Shown: positions 1 to 7,633 of the stretch, one piece after another
How the letters are laid out: every line of letters begins with the position of its first letter
Numbering within the stretch: the stretch's first letter is position 1
Assembly: GCA_903921605.1 (NCBI GenBank)
Contig: CAIXQV010000336.1
Coordinates: 1-8,531, forward strand
DNA from: an uncultured Planctomycetaceae bacterium
GTDB lineage: Bacteria > Planctomycetota > Planctomycetia > Planctomycetales > Planctomycetaceae
Length of the DNA: 8,531 bases
Direction: 5' to 3'
The notes under the pieces: model-generated
The model's input: only the letters and a program-made list of their open reading frames with translations
Told to the model about the DNA's origin: nothing
Databases searched by the model: none
Made by a program: the position numbers and the translations under genes

Positions 1-1884
1 CAACTGCCAATTGAAATCATATCGCGGAATGTCGAGCAGTGTTTCTGTCTGCCCGTCTGGCTTGATCAGTTCATAGTTAAACGACTTACCTCGCACATGC
101 ATGTGAGCCATATAGGCCATGACATTGACGTCCATCGGCACGGGACGCGTAATGGTTTCCACGTGATCCGCGGCACGAGGCGGGATATTCAGGTCCGTAT
201 CTGCCAGCGACAGCGTGGTGATCACATACTTCGGCTCCGACTTTGCAAACACAAGTCCCATTTTCAACTGATCTTCAGTCGCTGTTCCGGTGGGTGTGTA
301 ATGAATCTGAAAGCTAACCGTCGCACCGGCTGGAAGCTTCCTCGCAAATCCATCCGGATAAAGCTGACCTGCGTTGCCCGGCACATAGGCAGCCCAGTAG
401 CCGCCAATTCCCTCTTCCCGATCACGAATACGCCCCGAGCCTTTTTCGTGAACGTTGACGATCACGTGATGCACAACACTGCGATCTGTCGGCACGATCT
501 CATAACCCTGAACCCATTTGTCTTCGTCCAGCGTCGTCTGCGCCGTAACGAACTGATAGGGCATCGTTCCAGTGGCCTTCACTTTGATTGGTTCAGGAAT
601 CTGCACGACAAGGTCCGGCGTGCCGATCGTCCAGCCATCGACAAAGTGTCGTTTCTGCGGAGCATCTGCAGCATCTCCTTCCGGCTTGTCACTCTCCAGC
701 CATGCCAGCAGGTCGGCACGATCTGAATCTGTCAGAGATCGATCATTCGCCCAGAGGCTGGAGTGTTTCTCTTCTGAGTTTCCAGCAAACCACGGCGGCA
801 TTGTGCGATCGTCAACAACCTGACGAATCATGCCCGTATGGCCCACGAGATCCGCATAGGATTCCAGAGGAAACGGGCCAACTCCGCCACTGCGATGACA
901 CTCCAGACAGTTGGTCTGAATGATTCGCGAGATTCGATTGTGATAAGTCCAGTTCGACTCGACAGAACGGGCCTCGGCGTCATGTTCAATCGTGCAGCCC
1001 GGCGCGAGCGTAGCGGCGATCTGAGGTGTCTGGCCTGCCAGCAAGTCATCTAACGCGTCGGCAAGCAAGCGATTTTTGGGAGCATCCAGTGAGTAGCCAA
1101 TTCCATACTGATCATCAATGGCACCGTGGTACACAACGGTGCGGGCCGCATCGAGCACTAAAACATCCGTCGTTGTGAGCGCGCCAAAATGCTTTGAAAG
1201 AGATTCGTCGGCATCATGCGCGTAGCAAGCAGATTCACCGAGTGATGCAGCGGCGGTCTTCATTTCATCCATTCGATCCGTGGGTACACAGTTGATCGCG
1301 ATGAACTGAATATCCTTCGGCGAATACTTTTGAGATAACTCAACCAGCGAAGGCAAATACTTACGACTCAGTGGACAACTGGTGCTGGTCATCGCGACAA
1401 CGACGTAAGATTTCTCTTTGAATTCTTTGAGAGAGCGCGGGGCCCCGTTGATGTCGGCAAAAGACACATCGGCCATATAACGTCCAACGCCGTGGTCAGC
1501 CGGACGGAGAGTTTTTGCAGACTGACGCAGATCTCTTGCTCCTTCAGCAGCCATCGCGCCCGCAGTTGTCTTTGAGGAGATTGGATCTGGTGTCGGCTTC
1601 GCAGCTGGTTGTCCTTCTACTTCTTCGCGAGTCAGCGTGCCCGCTTTGAACGCGGCAGTGGCTTCGTCCAACGTAACAAAGCCATCACTGTCGGCATCCA
1701 GCTTCGTAAAAATTGCCTTGTTGGACAGTTCTTCTGTGCTCAGCTTTTCGTCTGAATTTTTGTCCAGACTCTCAAACCGCTGCCGAAGAACCTTGCCTTC
1801 CTGAGCCAGCAAACTCCATGAGGCACACGTGACTCCCAGCAAGACGACTGGCAACACAACGTGACGGGCGATAAGAAATTTCAT
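1..1884 (-). CDS. Exported EF-hand / redoxin / cytochrome c / type II copper monooxygenase-like protein (C-terminus beyond left edge)
   Basis: The frame is open from an ATG at 1884-1882 to base 1 without a stop, giving 628 visible residues. AGAGGT at 1898-1893 lies 8 nt before the ATG and supports this start. Modules in order: a Sec-type signal peptide (about 1-27, ending SLLA|QEG); two EF-hand loops at 41-52 (D41, N43, D45, E52) and 63-74 (D63, D65, D67, E74); a redoxin/thioredoxin-like domain at about 134-285 with motif SCPLSRKY (C170, S173 in place of a second Cys); a heme site CLECH (C326, C329, H330) with M362 in TMPPW as possible axial ligand; and from about 425 a PHM/DBH-like copper region. 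In the last, H472-H473 (VVHHVIVN), H528 (FQIHYTPTG) and H594/H596 (MAHMHVRGK) match the family's HH, H and HxH copper ligands. The family's final Met ligand would lie outside the window. By inference this is an extracytoplasmic redox enzyme or electron carrier. The substrate is unknown, and monooxygenase activity is not proven. Confidence 0.88.
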   Translation of the reverse strand, partial: MKFLIARHVVLPVVLLGVTCASWSLLAQEGKVLRQRFESLDKNSDEKLSTEELSNKAIFTKLDADSDGFVTLDEATAAFKAGTLTREEVEGQPAAKPTPDPISSKTTAGAMAAEGARDLRQSAKTLRPADHGVGRYMADVSFADINGAPRSLKEFKEKSYVVVAMTSTSCPLSRKYLPSLVELSQKYSPKDIQFIAINCVPTDRMDEMKTAAASLGESACYAHDADESLSKHFGALTTTDVLVLDAARTVVYHGAIDDQYGIGYSLDAPKNRLLADALDDLLAGQTPQIAATLAPGCTIEHDAEARSVESNWTYHNRISRIIQTNCLECHRSGGVGPFPLESYADLVGHTGMIRQVVDDRTMPPWFAGNSEEKHSSLWANDRSLTDSDRADLLAWLESDKPEGDAADAPQKRHFVDGWTIGTPDLVVQIPEPIKVKATGTMPYQFVTAQTTLDEDKWVQGYEIVPTDRSVVHHVIVNVHEKGSGRIRDREEGIGGYWAAYVPGNAGQLYPDGFARKLPAGATVSFQIHYTPTGTATEDQLKMGLVFAKSEPKYVITTLSLADTDLNIPPRAADHVETITRPVPMDVNVMAYMAHMHVRGKSFNYELIKPDGQTETLLDIPRYDFNWQL

Positions 1885-1892
1885 CGAATAAT

Positions 1893-1898
1893 ACCTCT
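1893..1898 (-). promoter_or_regulatory. Ribosome binding site of the left-edge redox gene
   Basis: AGAGGT on the minus strand sits 8 nt from the ATG at 1884. It fixes the start and places the signal peptide at the extreme N-terminus. The 14-bp palindrome at 1900-1913 begins 1 nt upstream of it. Confidence 0.6.
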
Positions 1899-1899
1899 G

Positions 1900-1913
1900 C
1901 AGATCCGGATCTG
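1900..1913. repeat. 14-bp perfect palindrome upstream of the redox gene start
   Basis: CAGATCCGGATCTG is its own reverse complement. A second, overlapping palindrome, TCTGCAGA, covers 1896-1903 and reaches into the Shine-Dalgarno sequence. The position, 16-29 nt upstream of the ATG, would suit an operator, or an RNA hairpin (5-bp stem, 4-nt loop) affecting ribosome access. No regulator is known, and a palindrome of this size could arise by chance. Confidence 0.4.
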
Positions 1914-2324
1914 TTCAATTACCACTGCAAACCCCGACGTGACTTCCGCGAGTCGAACTGGATTGATCATTTTGATGCGGAGACCACAAATCGACTACCC
2001 GGGAACACTAAATTCGTTCACGGTTTTAACAGACTATCGATGCGTTTCCGCTGCAACTGGACAAAAGTGCGGATCGGTTACCCATGATCATCGCGTCGTC
2101 AAGAACCCGAATCGTGCAGACCGATGCACATGTCCGGAGACTTGCCAATTCGTACGGCGTTCGAATTCGTGAGAGAGAAAATGTCAAAAACCTGCCAGTA
2201 TTCCTCTGATTCTCGCGACTCCGATACCTCAGGCTCTCGGCCCATTGGGTCACACCCTGATTCGTTCGCCGGCCGTATGCGCTGGATTTGCGACTAACAA
2301 CAGGCCATACCGAAAAGCGGAACG

Positions 2325-2377
2325 CGCCAAGCGTTTCGGCTGTGACTCAGGAACGCAGCCCGCCGAGCGCCTTGGCG
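2325..2377 (-). terminator. Possible transcript-end hairpin downstream of the DUF1501 gene
   Basis: A 7-bp outer stem (CGCCAAG 2325-2331 with CTTGGCG 2371-2377) is followed by a 4x4 internal loop and a 5-bp inner stem (TCGGC 2336-2340 with GCCGA 2362-2366) around a 21-nt loop. It starts 78 nt beyond the DUF1501 stop. There is no strong U-tract, only a short TTTT about 9 nt further on, so it is a weak candidate and may be only an incidental structure. Confidence 0.25.
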
Positions 2378-2454
2378 ACCTCTGCTACGATTTCGAGCCC
2401 GCAAGGGAAGTGCCATTGAGCTGCCGCTGCACCGCTCCAGTTGCGCAAATCCGT

Positions 2455-3936
2455 TCACACAAGAATTTCTCGAATCACATGACCGTGGACGTCGGTCAGC
2501 CTTCGATCAATACCGTTGTGTGTGAACGTCAGCTTCGTGTGATCCAGCCCAAGCAGATGCAGGATTGTCGCATTGAGATCGTGAATCGACAGGACGTTCT
2601 CAACCGCTTTGAAGCCAAGTTCATCGGTCACACCATGACTGACACCGCGTTTGACACCAGCTCCCGTGAGCACGGCCGTGAAGCCGTTCGGGTTGTGATC
2701 TCGCCCGAACGCACCTTTCTGAAACATCGGCATGCGGCCGAATTCTGTGCACCAAACGACCAGCGTATCTTCCAGTAATCCTCGCTGCCGAAGATCGCGA
2801 ATCAGAGCGGCGGACGGCTGATCCATGATGCGACCGTGAATGTCGTATTGTTCTCGCAGAGCCGAATGGCCGTCCCAGTTCAGTCGCCCCGCACTGGCGT
2901 AAGCTCCGTTGAAGAGCTGGACAAATCTCACGCCTTTTTCGATCAGGCGACGTGCCAGAATGCAGTTGCGAGCATACCCGGTTTTGATCGGATCGTTCGG
3001 ATCATCTGCGCCGTACATTTTAAGGACGTGCTCAGGTTCGGTGGACAAATCACTGATCTCGGGAACGGACAACTGCATCTTTGCGGCCAGTTCGTAACTG
3101 GCGATACGAGCCGCCAGATCCGAATCGCCCGGATTCAGTTTGAGATGTTCCTCGTTGATTCTTCGCAGAAGATCGCGAGCCGCCAGGTCCTTGCCGCCAC
3201 TGATCGATGCGGGTGGACTGAGATTCCGAATCGGCTGGCTGGAATTAAACGCTGTTCCCTGAAACACGGCCGGCAAAAATCCGGGCCCCCAGTTGTTAAT
3301 ACTCGCCTGCGGAATTCCGCGCGGATCCGGGATCGCCACGAACGAAGGCAGGTCCTGATTCTCACTGCCCAGCGCGTAAGTGATCCAGGCACCGATGCTA
3401 GGGAAGCCGTCCTGCACAAATCCGGTGGAAAGAAAATTCTCGGCGGGCCCATGAGTGTTCGTTTTGCTGGTCAACGTGTGTACAAAAGCGAAATCGTCAA
3501 CCTGCTGTGCGAGGTGCGGAATCATGTCCGACACCATCTTGCCCGTTTCTCCATAGGGGCGAAACTCATACTGAGGCTTCGCAAGATTTCCGGCGGGACC
3601 CTGAAATGTTACCGACGGACCTCCGGGCATCGGTTTGCCGTCTTGTTTGATCAATTCCGGCTTATAGTCCCACGTCTCAAGCTGGCTGCATGCTCCTGCA
3701 CAGAAGATGACGAGGACGTTTTTGGCCTTCGCGTCATAATGCCCTTGTCGCGGCGCGTGAGGCCGCGAAGGATCAATCTTTGGAGCGTTCGCCATATCCG
3801 CTGCCAGCAGTCCCTGCTGATTCAACATCTGCGTCAGCGCAATGGCTGAAAGAGATGACGCGGTCTGAGCAAAGAAGTCGCGTCGCTGAAGCAAACCGCG
3901 TCCGGCATGCGTGAGTGGCTGAGTGTTGAATTTCAT
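2455..3936 (-). CDS. DUF1501 protein (alkaline phosphatase/sulfatase-like fold), Tat-type leader
   Basis: 493 residues. I chose the ATG at 3936 because GGTGA (3946-3942) lies 5 nt upstream and because it places a twin-arginine-like leader (QRRDFF at 17-22, then a weakly hydrophobic stretch to about 38) at the N-terminus. DUF1501 hallmarks follow: [20 protein letters not shown] near 73-92, [16 protein letters not shown] (153-168), NWDGH (353-357), [11 protein letters not shown] (393-403), GRDHNPNGF (411-419) and [14 protein letters not shown] (452-465). The family is related to the alkaline phosphatase/sulfatase superfamily. The Asp/His residues in NWDGH, GRDH and HDLNAT are plausible metal-site residues, but this is by analogy. 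It lies 40 bp after the PSCyt1/DUF1549/DUF1553 gene, on the same strand, in the standard planctomycete pairing, so the two are probably co-transcribed and work together outside the cytoplasm. The reaction is unknown. Length is normal and I see no damage. Confidence 0.93.
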   Translation of the reverse strand: MKFNTQPLTHAGRGLLQRRDFFAQTASSLSAIALTQMLNQQGLLAADMANAPKIDPSRPHAPRQGHYDAKAKNVLVIFCAGACSQLETWDYKPELIKQDGKPMPGGPSVTFQGPAGNLAKPQYEFRPYGETGKMVSDMIPHLAQQVDDFAFVHTLTSKTNTHGPAENFLSTGFVQDGFPSIGAWITYALGSENQDLPSFVAIPDPRGIPQASINNWGPGFLPAVFQGTAFNSSQPIRNLSPPASISGGKDLAARDLLRRINEEHLKLNPGDSDLAARIASYELAAKMQLSVPEISDLSTEPEHVLKMYGADDPNDPIKTGYARNCILARRLIEKGVRFVQLFNGAYASAGRLNWDGHSALREQYDIHGRIMDQPSAALIRDLRQRGLLEDTLVVWCTEFGRMPMFQKGAFGRDHNPNGFTAVLTGAGVKRGVSHGVTDELGFKAVENVLSIHDLNATILHLLGLDHTKLTFTHNGIDRRLTDVHGHVIREILV

Positions 3937-3941
3937 AGATG

Positions 3942-3946
3942 TCACC
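3942..3946 (-). promoter_or_regulatory. Ribosome binding site of the DUF1501 gene
   Basis: GGTGA on the minus strand lies 5 nt before the ATG at 3936. It overlaps the in-frame TTG/GTG codons just upstream, which argues against those codons as the start. Confidence 0.5.
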
Positions 3947-3976
3947 AATGGTGGATTTCAACCGGTTCAAAACACG

Positions 3977-6900
3977 TCACGGAATAAACAGAAATTCGCT
4001 GCTGTTGAAGAGAACTCGACAAAGCGTCGCCAGTCCGTGTTCACGAACAACGGCTTCCGCAGCAGTCTTCTCTGTCTCGGATGGCTTTCGTCCCACACTG
4101 ATCTCAAAGGCGGAACTGACTTGAGCCTCAAGGCTGGTCGCTCCGGTCGCCACGATTCTGGCCGCAAACCTTTCCGATTGATCTGCCACAAACGGACTAT
4201 TAAAGAGATTGAGCGCCTGAATGGCCGTCGTTGAGCGACCTCGCCGCGGCATTGACTGTCCGGCATCGGGACAATCGAATGCTCCAAACACAGGCACTTG
4301 TTCCATACGAACCTTGTGAGAATAAATCATGCGGCGCATTTCGTTGGGAGTGAACTCCTCAAGCGGCGGGAACCCATCCAGTCCGCCACGCGACTTGAAG
4401 AAGCTAAATCCCGGTCCACCCATTTGCAGATTCAGTTCACCACTGGTTGACAACAGGCAGTCTCGAATCGACTCACTTTCCATGCGGCGTGAGGTGAATC
4501 GCCAGAGTAGCTCATTGTCGCGATCGAGTTCTGCGGCCCGACTATCGATGAGACTTGCTTGCTGATAGGTCGCTGAGTTCAGAATCAGGCGATGCATGTG
4601 CTTGATCGACCAGCCACTGCGAATAAACTCGGCAGCCAGCCAGTCGAGTAACTCAGGGTGCGACGGCTTTGCTCCATTCACGCCGAAGTCACTGGGAGTA
4701 TCGACGAGTCCTCGGCCAAAATGGTTGAGCCAGATTCGATTGACCATGACTCGAGCCGTCAACGGATTGTTCGGCGATGCAATCCAGTTGGCCAGATTCA
4801 GACGACGCTGTTGCTCGGCCGTCAGCGTCCCATCGTTATTGGATGCTGCGCCACTGGGCGACAAGATGCTGTCCAATGTGGACTCTGCTGCCACAGAATT
4901 CAACGCTGAGAACACCACGGGAATCGCTGGTGTCGTTGCGTCCATCTTTTGTTCCGGGTCGCCTCGTTGCAGAACATAAGTCATATCGGGTTCACGAAAT
5001 GTTCCGCCAAAAACCATCGCAGGCGTTTCCAGAGCCGTCTTTTGAGATCGCAGATTCTCCAGTTCAGAAACTAACTCAGAAAGATTCGCCGGAGCGTCCG
5101 CTGGCTGACTTCGTACAAGAGCCTGCACGGCGTCGAATGGAACTCCCATGGGAACTCGATCTTCATGGCGAGCAACTGTGGTCCAGTTTTGACCGTCCAG
5201 CGATGTGGTGATTTCATATCGAATAGGGAGCCGATCCGGGAATTTCCCTTTTCGATCACGTCCCCAGACGACTCGATCAATCTCCGTCGCTTCCGGCAAT
5301 TCCAGTTGAACCCAGCCGCCACCGTGCTGGTTCGAGATCCAGCTATGATCGTTGCCGTACTGCCCGTCATTGATATGCGGCAACTGATGAATGCCAATGT
5401 CGGAATAGTTGCCGGAAGATGTCGGCTTTACGCCGGCCGAAGCCAGTGCCAGATTTCGTCCGGGAATTCTGCTCGAGTAGATCTCCAGCTCATCCAGGCA
5501 GGGTTCGTGCTGATTATTGTTGATGGTCTCAAAAGTCGTGAAGCGAACAAAGCGTGCCACCACGGGAGTGAAGTGCTCGATGTTCTGCACGGGACTCACT
5601 GGTGCACGAAGACCGGGTAGAGCATCCAACGAAGCCTTGCCGTCACCAGCCAGGACCGGCGGCGGGACTTCCTGTAACACGATTACGTCCGCTGTGATTC
5701 CCGTTCCCGTATCACCACCGCGCAGGATGATCTTTGACGCTGAGGAAAGTTCGATTTGGCCGACGTTCTTTAGACCGCTCCAGAGCGGAACCTGTTCGGT
5801 CTGTCCTTCGGTGACATTGGCGAGATAATATTGGTCGACGCGAGCCAGCTCAGTTTGATCTTCTTGTGTACTCAGATCGCCGTCTCGGTCCAACACATAG
5901 CGAGCATCCCGAGTATGCACGCCGCTGCCGTGAGCACCCCACGAAAGCCATAAGTGAAAGTGTCCGGCGACTCCAGGGTTGTAAGTCATGACATCTTCGC
6001 CGGAAACATTATTCCACCACGTGTATCGCCCCTGACTGATATTGGCTACGCGTAGAAGCGTACCGATCTCATCCTTGTAGCCAGGTTTTGTTCCGGCAGG
6101 ATTTGTCCCCGGCCCGTTCTCCTGCTTCAGATAGGTCACGACGGCCTTGTTCTCTTCATCAAGCAGCAAAGTCCGTCCGTCCCGCGCGAGGGGTTCATAG
6201 GACTGCAACTGAGTTTGTAACAAGGTGATCCTTTGATTTAGCTCAGCGGCCTGAGATTTCTTCTTCTCAAAATCTGCGTCACGAAGCGGACGATCGCCGT
6301 ATTCAACGCCTGCAAAATACGCCTGCAAGGAGTAGTAATCTCGTGCGGTGATCGGATCAAACTTGTGATCATGACATCTCGCGCAGCCGATCGTGAGACC
6401 CAGCATTGTGCTGCTGGTCCCAACGATGATTTCATCCAGGGCATCCTGTCGAGCCAGGCGTTTTGAGACATCATCGGCTCCGATCTGACCCGGCAACAGC
6501 ACCGCTGACGCGACCATGAATCCGGTGGCGGCGTCGGCGTTGAACACATCACCCGCCAATTGTTCTCTTACGAACTGATCGTAAGGCTTGTCTTCGTTCA
6601 GAGCACCGATCACATAGTCTCGATAGTGCCATGCGTTATCACGCGGGGTATTCACTTCAAAGCCATGAGTGTCCGCATAACGAATAACGTCCAGCCAGTG
6701 CTGAGCCCATCGCTCGCCATAATGCGGACTAGCCAGCAGTTCTTCGACCAGATTTGACCATGCATTCGGACTGTTGTCATTCACGAACTGAGCAATCCGG
6801 TCTGGTGTCGCGGGCAGTCCGGTCATGTCCAAAGTTGCTCGACGAATTAATGTTCTGCGATCGGCCGGAGCACTGAACTTCAATCCGTGTTCATGCTGTT

Positions 6901-7402
6901 TCGCGAGCACAAAACGATCAATCTCATTCAGCTTGCGCCCCGGAACCTCTACGCTCTCTGAAACTTCCGGAACAGTGACAGGCTGCACAGGCTGAAATGC
7001 CCAATGTTTCAGTCGAGGATCGATTGCCGCTTCACGATCGTAATCCGTCTCAGGCCATTCGGCTCCCGCATCAATCCAGCGTTGAATAAGTTCAATTTCA
7101 TCCGGCGAAAGCGATGCCCCTTCCGGAGGCATCTTGTCGTCAGAACTTGTAGAGACGATCCTACGAAGAAGTTCACTCTCTGAGTTCTTGCCAACGACAA
7201 CGACAGGCCCGCCGTCGCCGCCTTTGAAAAATCCATGGCGAGCATCCAGACGCAGACCACTCTTTTGAGTCTTCGCGCCGTGGCATTCGCTGCAATGCTT
7301 CTGCAGAATCGGGCGGACGGTTTTTTCGAAATCAATCGCCTGTTGTCCCGATACAGCGTCAGCCGTCGCCAGCAGGACCAGAATTGGCAGAAGTCGATTC
7401 AT
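3977..7402 (-). CDS. PSCyt1 / DUF1549 / DUF1553 planctomycete cytochrome protein with two inserted beta-sandwich modules
   Basis: 1141 residues. The ATG at 7402 is chosen because AGGAA (7417-7413) lies 10 nt upstream and a Sec signal peptide (MNRLLPILVLLATADAVSG) follows directly. Modules: PSCyt1 heme domain with CSECH (C37, C40, H41) and possible axial M91 in KMPPEG; DUF1549 at about 158-365, including a second CXXCH (CARCH, 340-344) in GLTIGCARCHDHKFDP; a short likely coiled coil at about 376-402; a beta-rich region at about 450-578 resembling golvesin-type domains (tentative); an F5/8 type C (discoidin)-like region at about 610-750, including RFVRFTTFE, HINDGQYGNDHSW, GGGWVQLELP and RYEITTSLDGQNW; and DUF1553 at about 865-1120 (RVMVNRIWLNHFGRGLVDTP, SHPELLDWLA). 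The enzymatic role of this family is unknown. A heme-linked activity on surface or environmental polysaccharide is an inference from the binding-like modules. It is first in an operon with the DUF1501 gene. About 430 residues separate DUF1549 from the start of the recognisable DUF1553 core, so the protein looks longer than simple family members. Confidence 0.93.
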   Translation of the reverse strand: MNRLLPILVLLATADAVSGQQAIDFEKTVRPILQKHCSECHGAKTQKSGLRLDARHGFFKGGDGGPVVVVGKNSESELLRRIVSTSSDDKMPPEGASLSPDEIELIQRWIDAGAEWPETDYDREAAIDPRLKHWAFQPVQPVTVPEVSESVEVPGRKLNEIDRFVLAKQHEHGLKFSAPADRRTLIRRATLDMTGLPATPDRIAQFVNDNSPNAWSNLVEELLASPHYGERWAQHWLDVIRYADTHGFEVNTPRDNAWHYRDYVIGALNEDKPYDQFVREQLAGDVFNADAATGFMVASAVLLPGQIGADDVSKRLARQDALDEIIVGTSSTMLGLTIGCARCHDHKFDPITARDYYSLQAYFAGVEYGDRPLRDADFEKKKSQAAELNQRITLLQTQLQSYEPLARDGRTLLLDEENKAVVTYLKQENGPGTNPAGTKPGYKDEIGTLLRVANISQGRYTWWNNVSGEDVMTYNPGVAGHFHLWLSWGAHGSGVHTRDARYVLDRDGDLSTQEDQTELARVDQYYLANVTEGQTEQVPLWSGLKNVGQIELSSASKIILRGGDTGTGITADVIVLQEVPPPVLAGDGKASLDALPGLRAPVSPVQNIEHFTPVVARFVRFTTFETINNNQHEPCLDELEIYSSRIPGRNLALASAGVKPTSSGNYSDIGIHQLPHINDGQYGNDHSWISNQHGGGWVQLELPEATEIDRVVWGRDRKGKFPDRLPIRYEITTSLDGQNWTTVARHEDRVPMGVPFDAVQALVRSQPADAPANLSELVSELENLRSQKTALETPAMVFGGTFREPDMTYVLQRGDPEQKMDATTPAIPVVFSALNSVAAESTLDSILSPSGAASNNDGTLTAEQQRRLNLANWIASPNNPLTARVMVNRIWLNHFGRGLVDTPSDFGVNGAKPSHPELLDWLAAEFIRSGWSIKHMHRLILNSATYQQASLIDSRAAELDRDNELLWRFTSRRMESESIRDCLLSTSGELNLQMGGPGFSFFKSRGGLDGFPPLEEFTPNEMRRMIYSHKVRMEQVPVFGAFDCPDAGQSMPRRGRSTTAIQALNLFNSPFVADQSERFAARIVATGATSLEAQVSSAFEISVGRKPSETEKTAAEAVVREHGLATLCRVLFNSSEFLFIP

Positions 7403-7412
7403 CAGATCGATG

Positions 7413-7417
7413 TTCCT
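7413..7417 (-). promoter_or_regulatory. Ribosome binding site of the PSCyt1/DUF1549/DUF1553 gene
   Basis: AGGAA on the minus strand, 10 nt before the ATG at 7402. It supports this start over an in-frame TTG at 7522 that would add 40 residues ahead of the signal peptide. Confidence 0.55.
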
Positions 7418-7492
7418 GAGTGGGCAGGATGATCGGGAGGAAAACGCTGAATCCGTATGAGCCGAGCCGGAGGGAATTTCGAGCGGCACGGC

Positions 7493-7522
7493 ATTGTACC
7501 GCCTTTGCTTCGTCAGCAGCAA
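7493..7522 (-). promoter_or_regulatory. Candidate sigma70-type promoter of the cytochrome-DUF1501 operon
   Basis: On the minus strand, TTGCTG (7522-7517) is followed after 18 nt by TACAAT (7498-7493). The -10 box matches the TATAAT consensus at 5 of 6 positions; the -35 box matches TTGACA at only 3 of 6. Transcription would start near 7486, giving a leader of about 84 nt. This is the best promoter-like pair in the gap, but planctomycete promoters are poorly characterised. Confidence 0.35.
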
Positions 7523-7633
7523 CAGGCGAAGAAAGATTTACTCAGCGCAGCACGAATCCGTCTGACCAGCGTGATATCATCGATCGCGGACATTCTGCTG
7601 GCCGTCAGGCAAAAAAGAAGATCAAAGGTCCAA

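Larger units (their letters stand above)
1885..2454. other. 570-bp intergenic region with no convincing gene
   Basis: This stretch separates the stop of the DUF1501 gene (2455) from the start of the redox gene (1884). I recognise no protein family or structured RNA in it. It contains the 14-bp palindrome at 1900-1913; a GTGCA/TGCAC inverted repeat (2114-2118 and 2125-2129); an AATTCG/CGAATT inverted repeat (2147-2152 and 2162-2167); and a larger imperfect hairpin at 2325-2377. A plus-strand frame of 38 codons at 2181-2297 follows a purine-rich GAGAGAG. On the minus strand, TTGACG (2102-2097) resembles a -35 box but has no good -10 partner at normal spacing. The region presumably holds the end of the upstream transcript and the promoter of the redox gene, but I cannot place either firmly. 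Confidence 0.6.

Noticed and set aside
97..726. A 209-codon open frame on the plus strand
   Set aside because: It is antisense to the copper-domain part of the left-edge gene, whose heme and copper motifs show that the minus strand is coding.
2026..2253. A 75-codon minus-strand frame in the 570-bp gap
   Set aside because: Its composition looks like random translation, and I see no domain, signal or ribosome binding site.
2245..2778. A 177-codon open frame on the plus strand
   Set aside because: More than half is antisense to DUF1501. The rest has no family resemblance and I see no good ribosome binding site.
2836..3849. A 337-codon open frame on the plus strand
   Set aside because: It lies entirely antisense to the well-supported DUF1501 gene. 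Its translation has no recognisable motif and is rich in Arg, Cys and Ser, as expected for a shadow frame.
3934..3948. TTG or GTG starts 3-4 codons upstream of the DUF1501 ATG
   Set aside because: They overlap the GGTGA ribosome binding site that serves the ATG at 3936.
7400..7522. Extended start (TTG at 7522) for the PSCyt1 protein
   Set aside because: It would place 40 polar residues ahead of an obvious signal peptide. The ATG at 7402 has its own Shine-Dalgarno sequence, and the candidate promoter overlaps the extension.
7559..7620. A T-run with nearby CTGGCC/GTCAG as an intrinsic terminator of ettA
   Set aside because: The arms pair too poorly to form a convincing stem, and the T-run lies on the wrong side of that candidate for minus-strand transcription.
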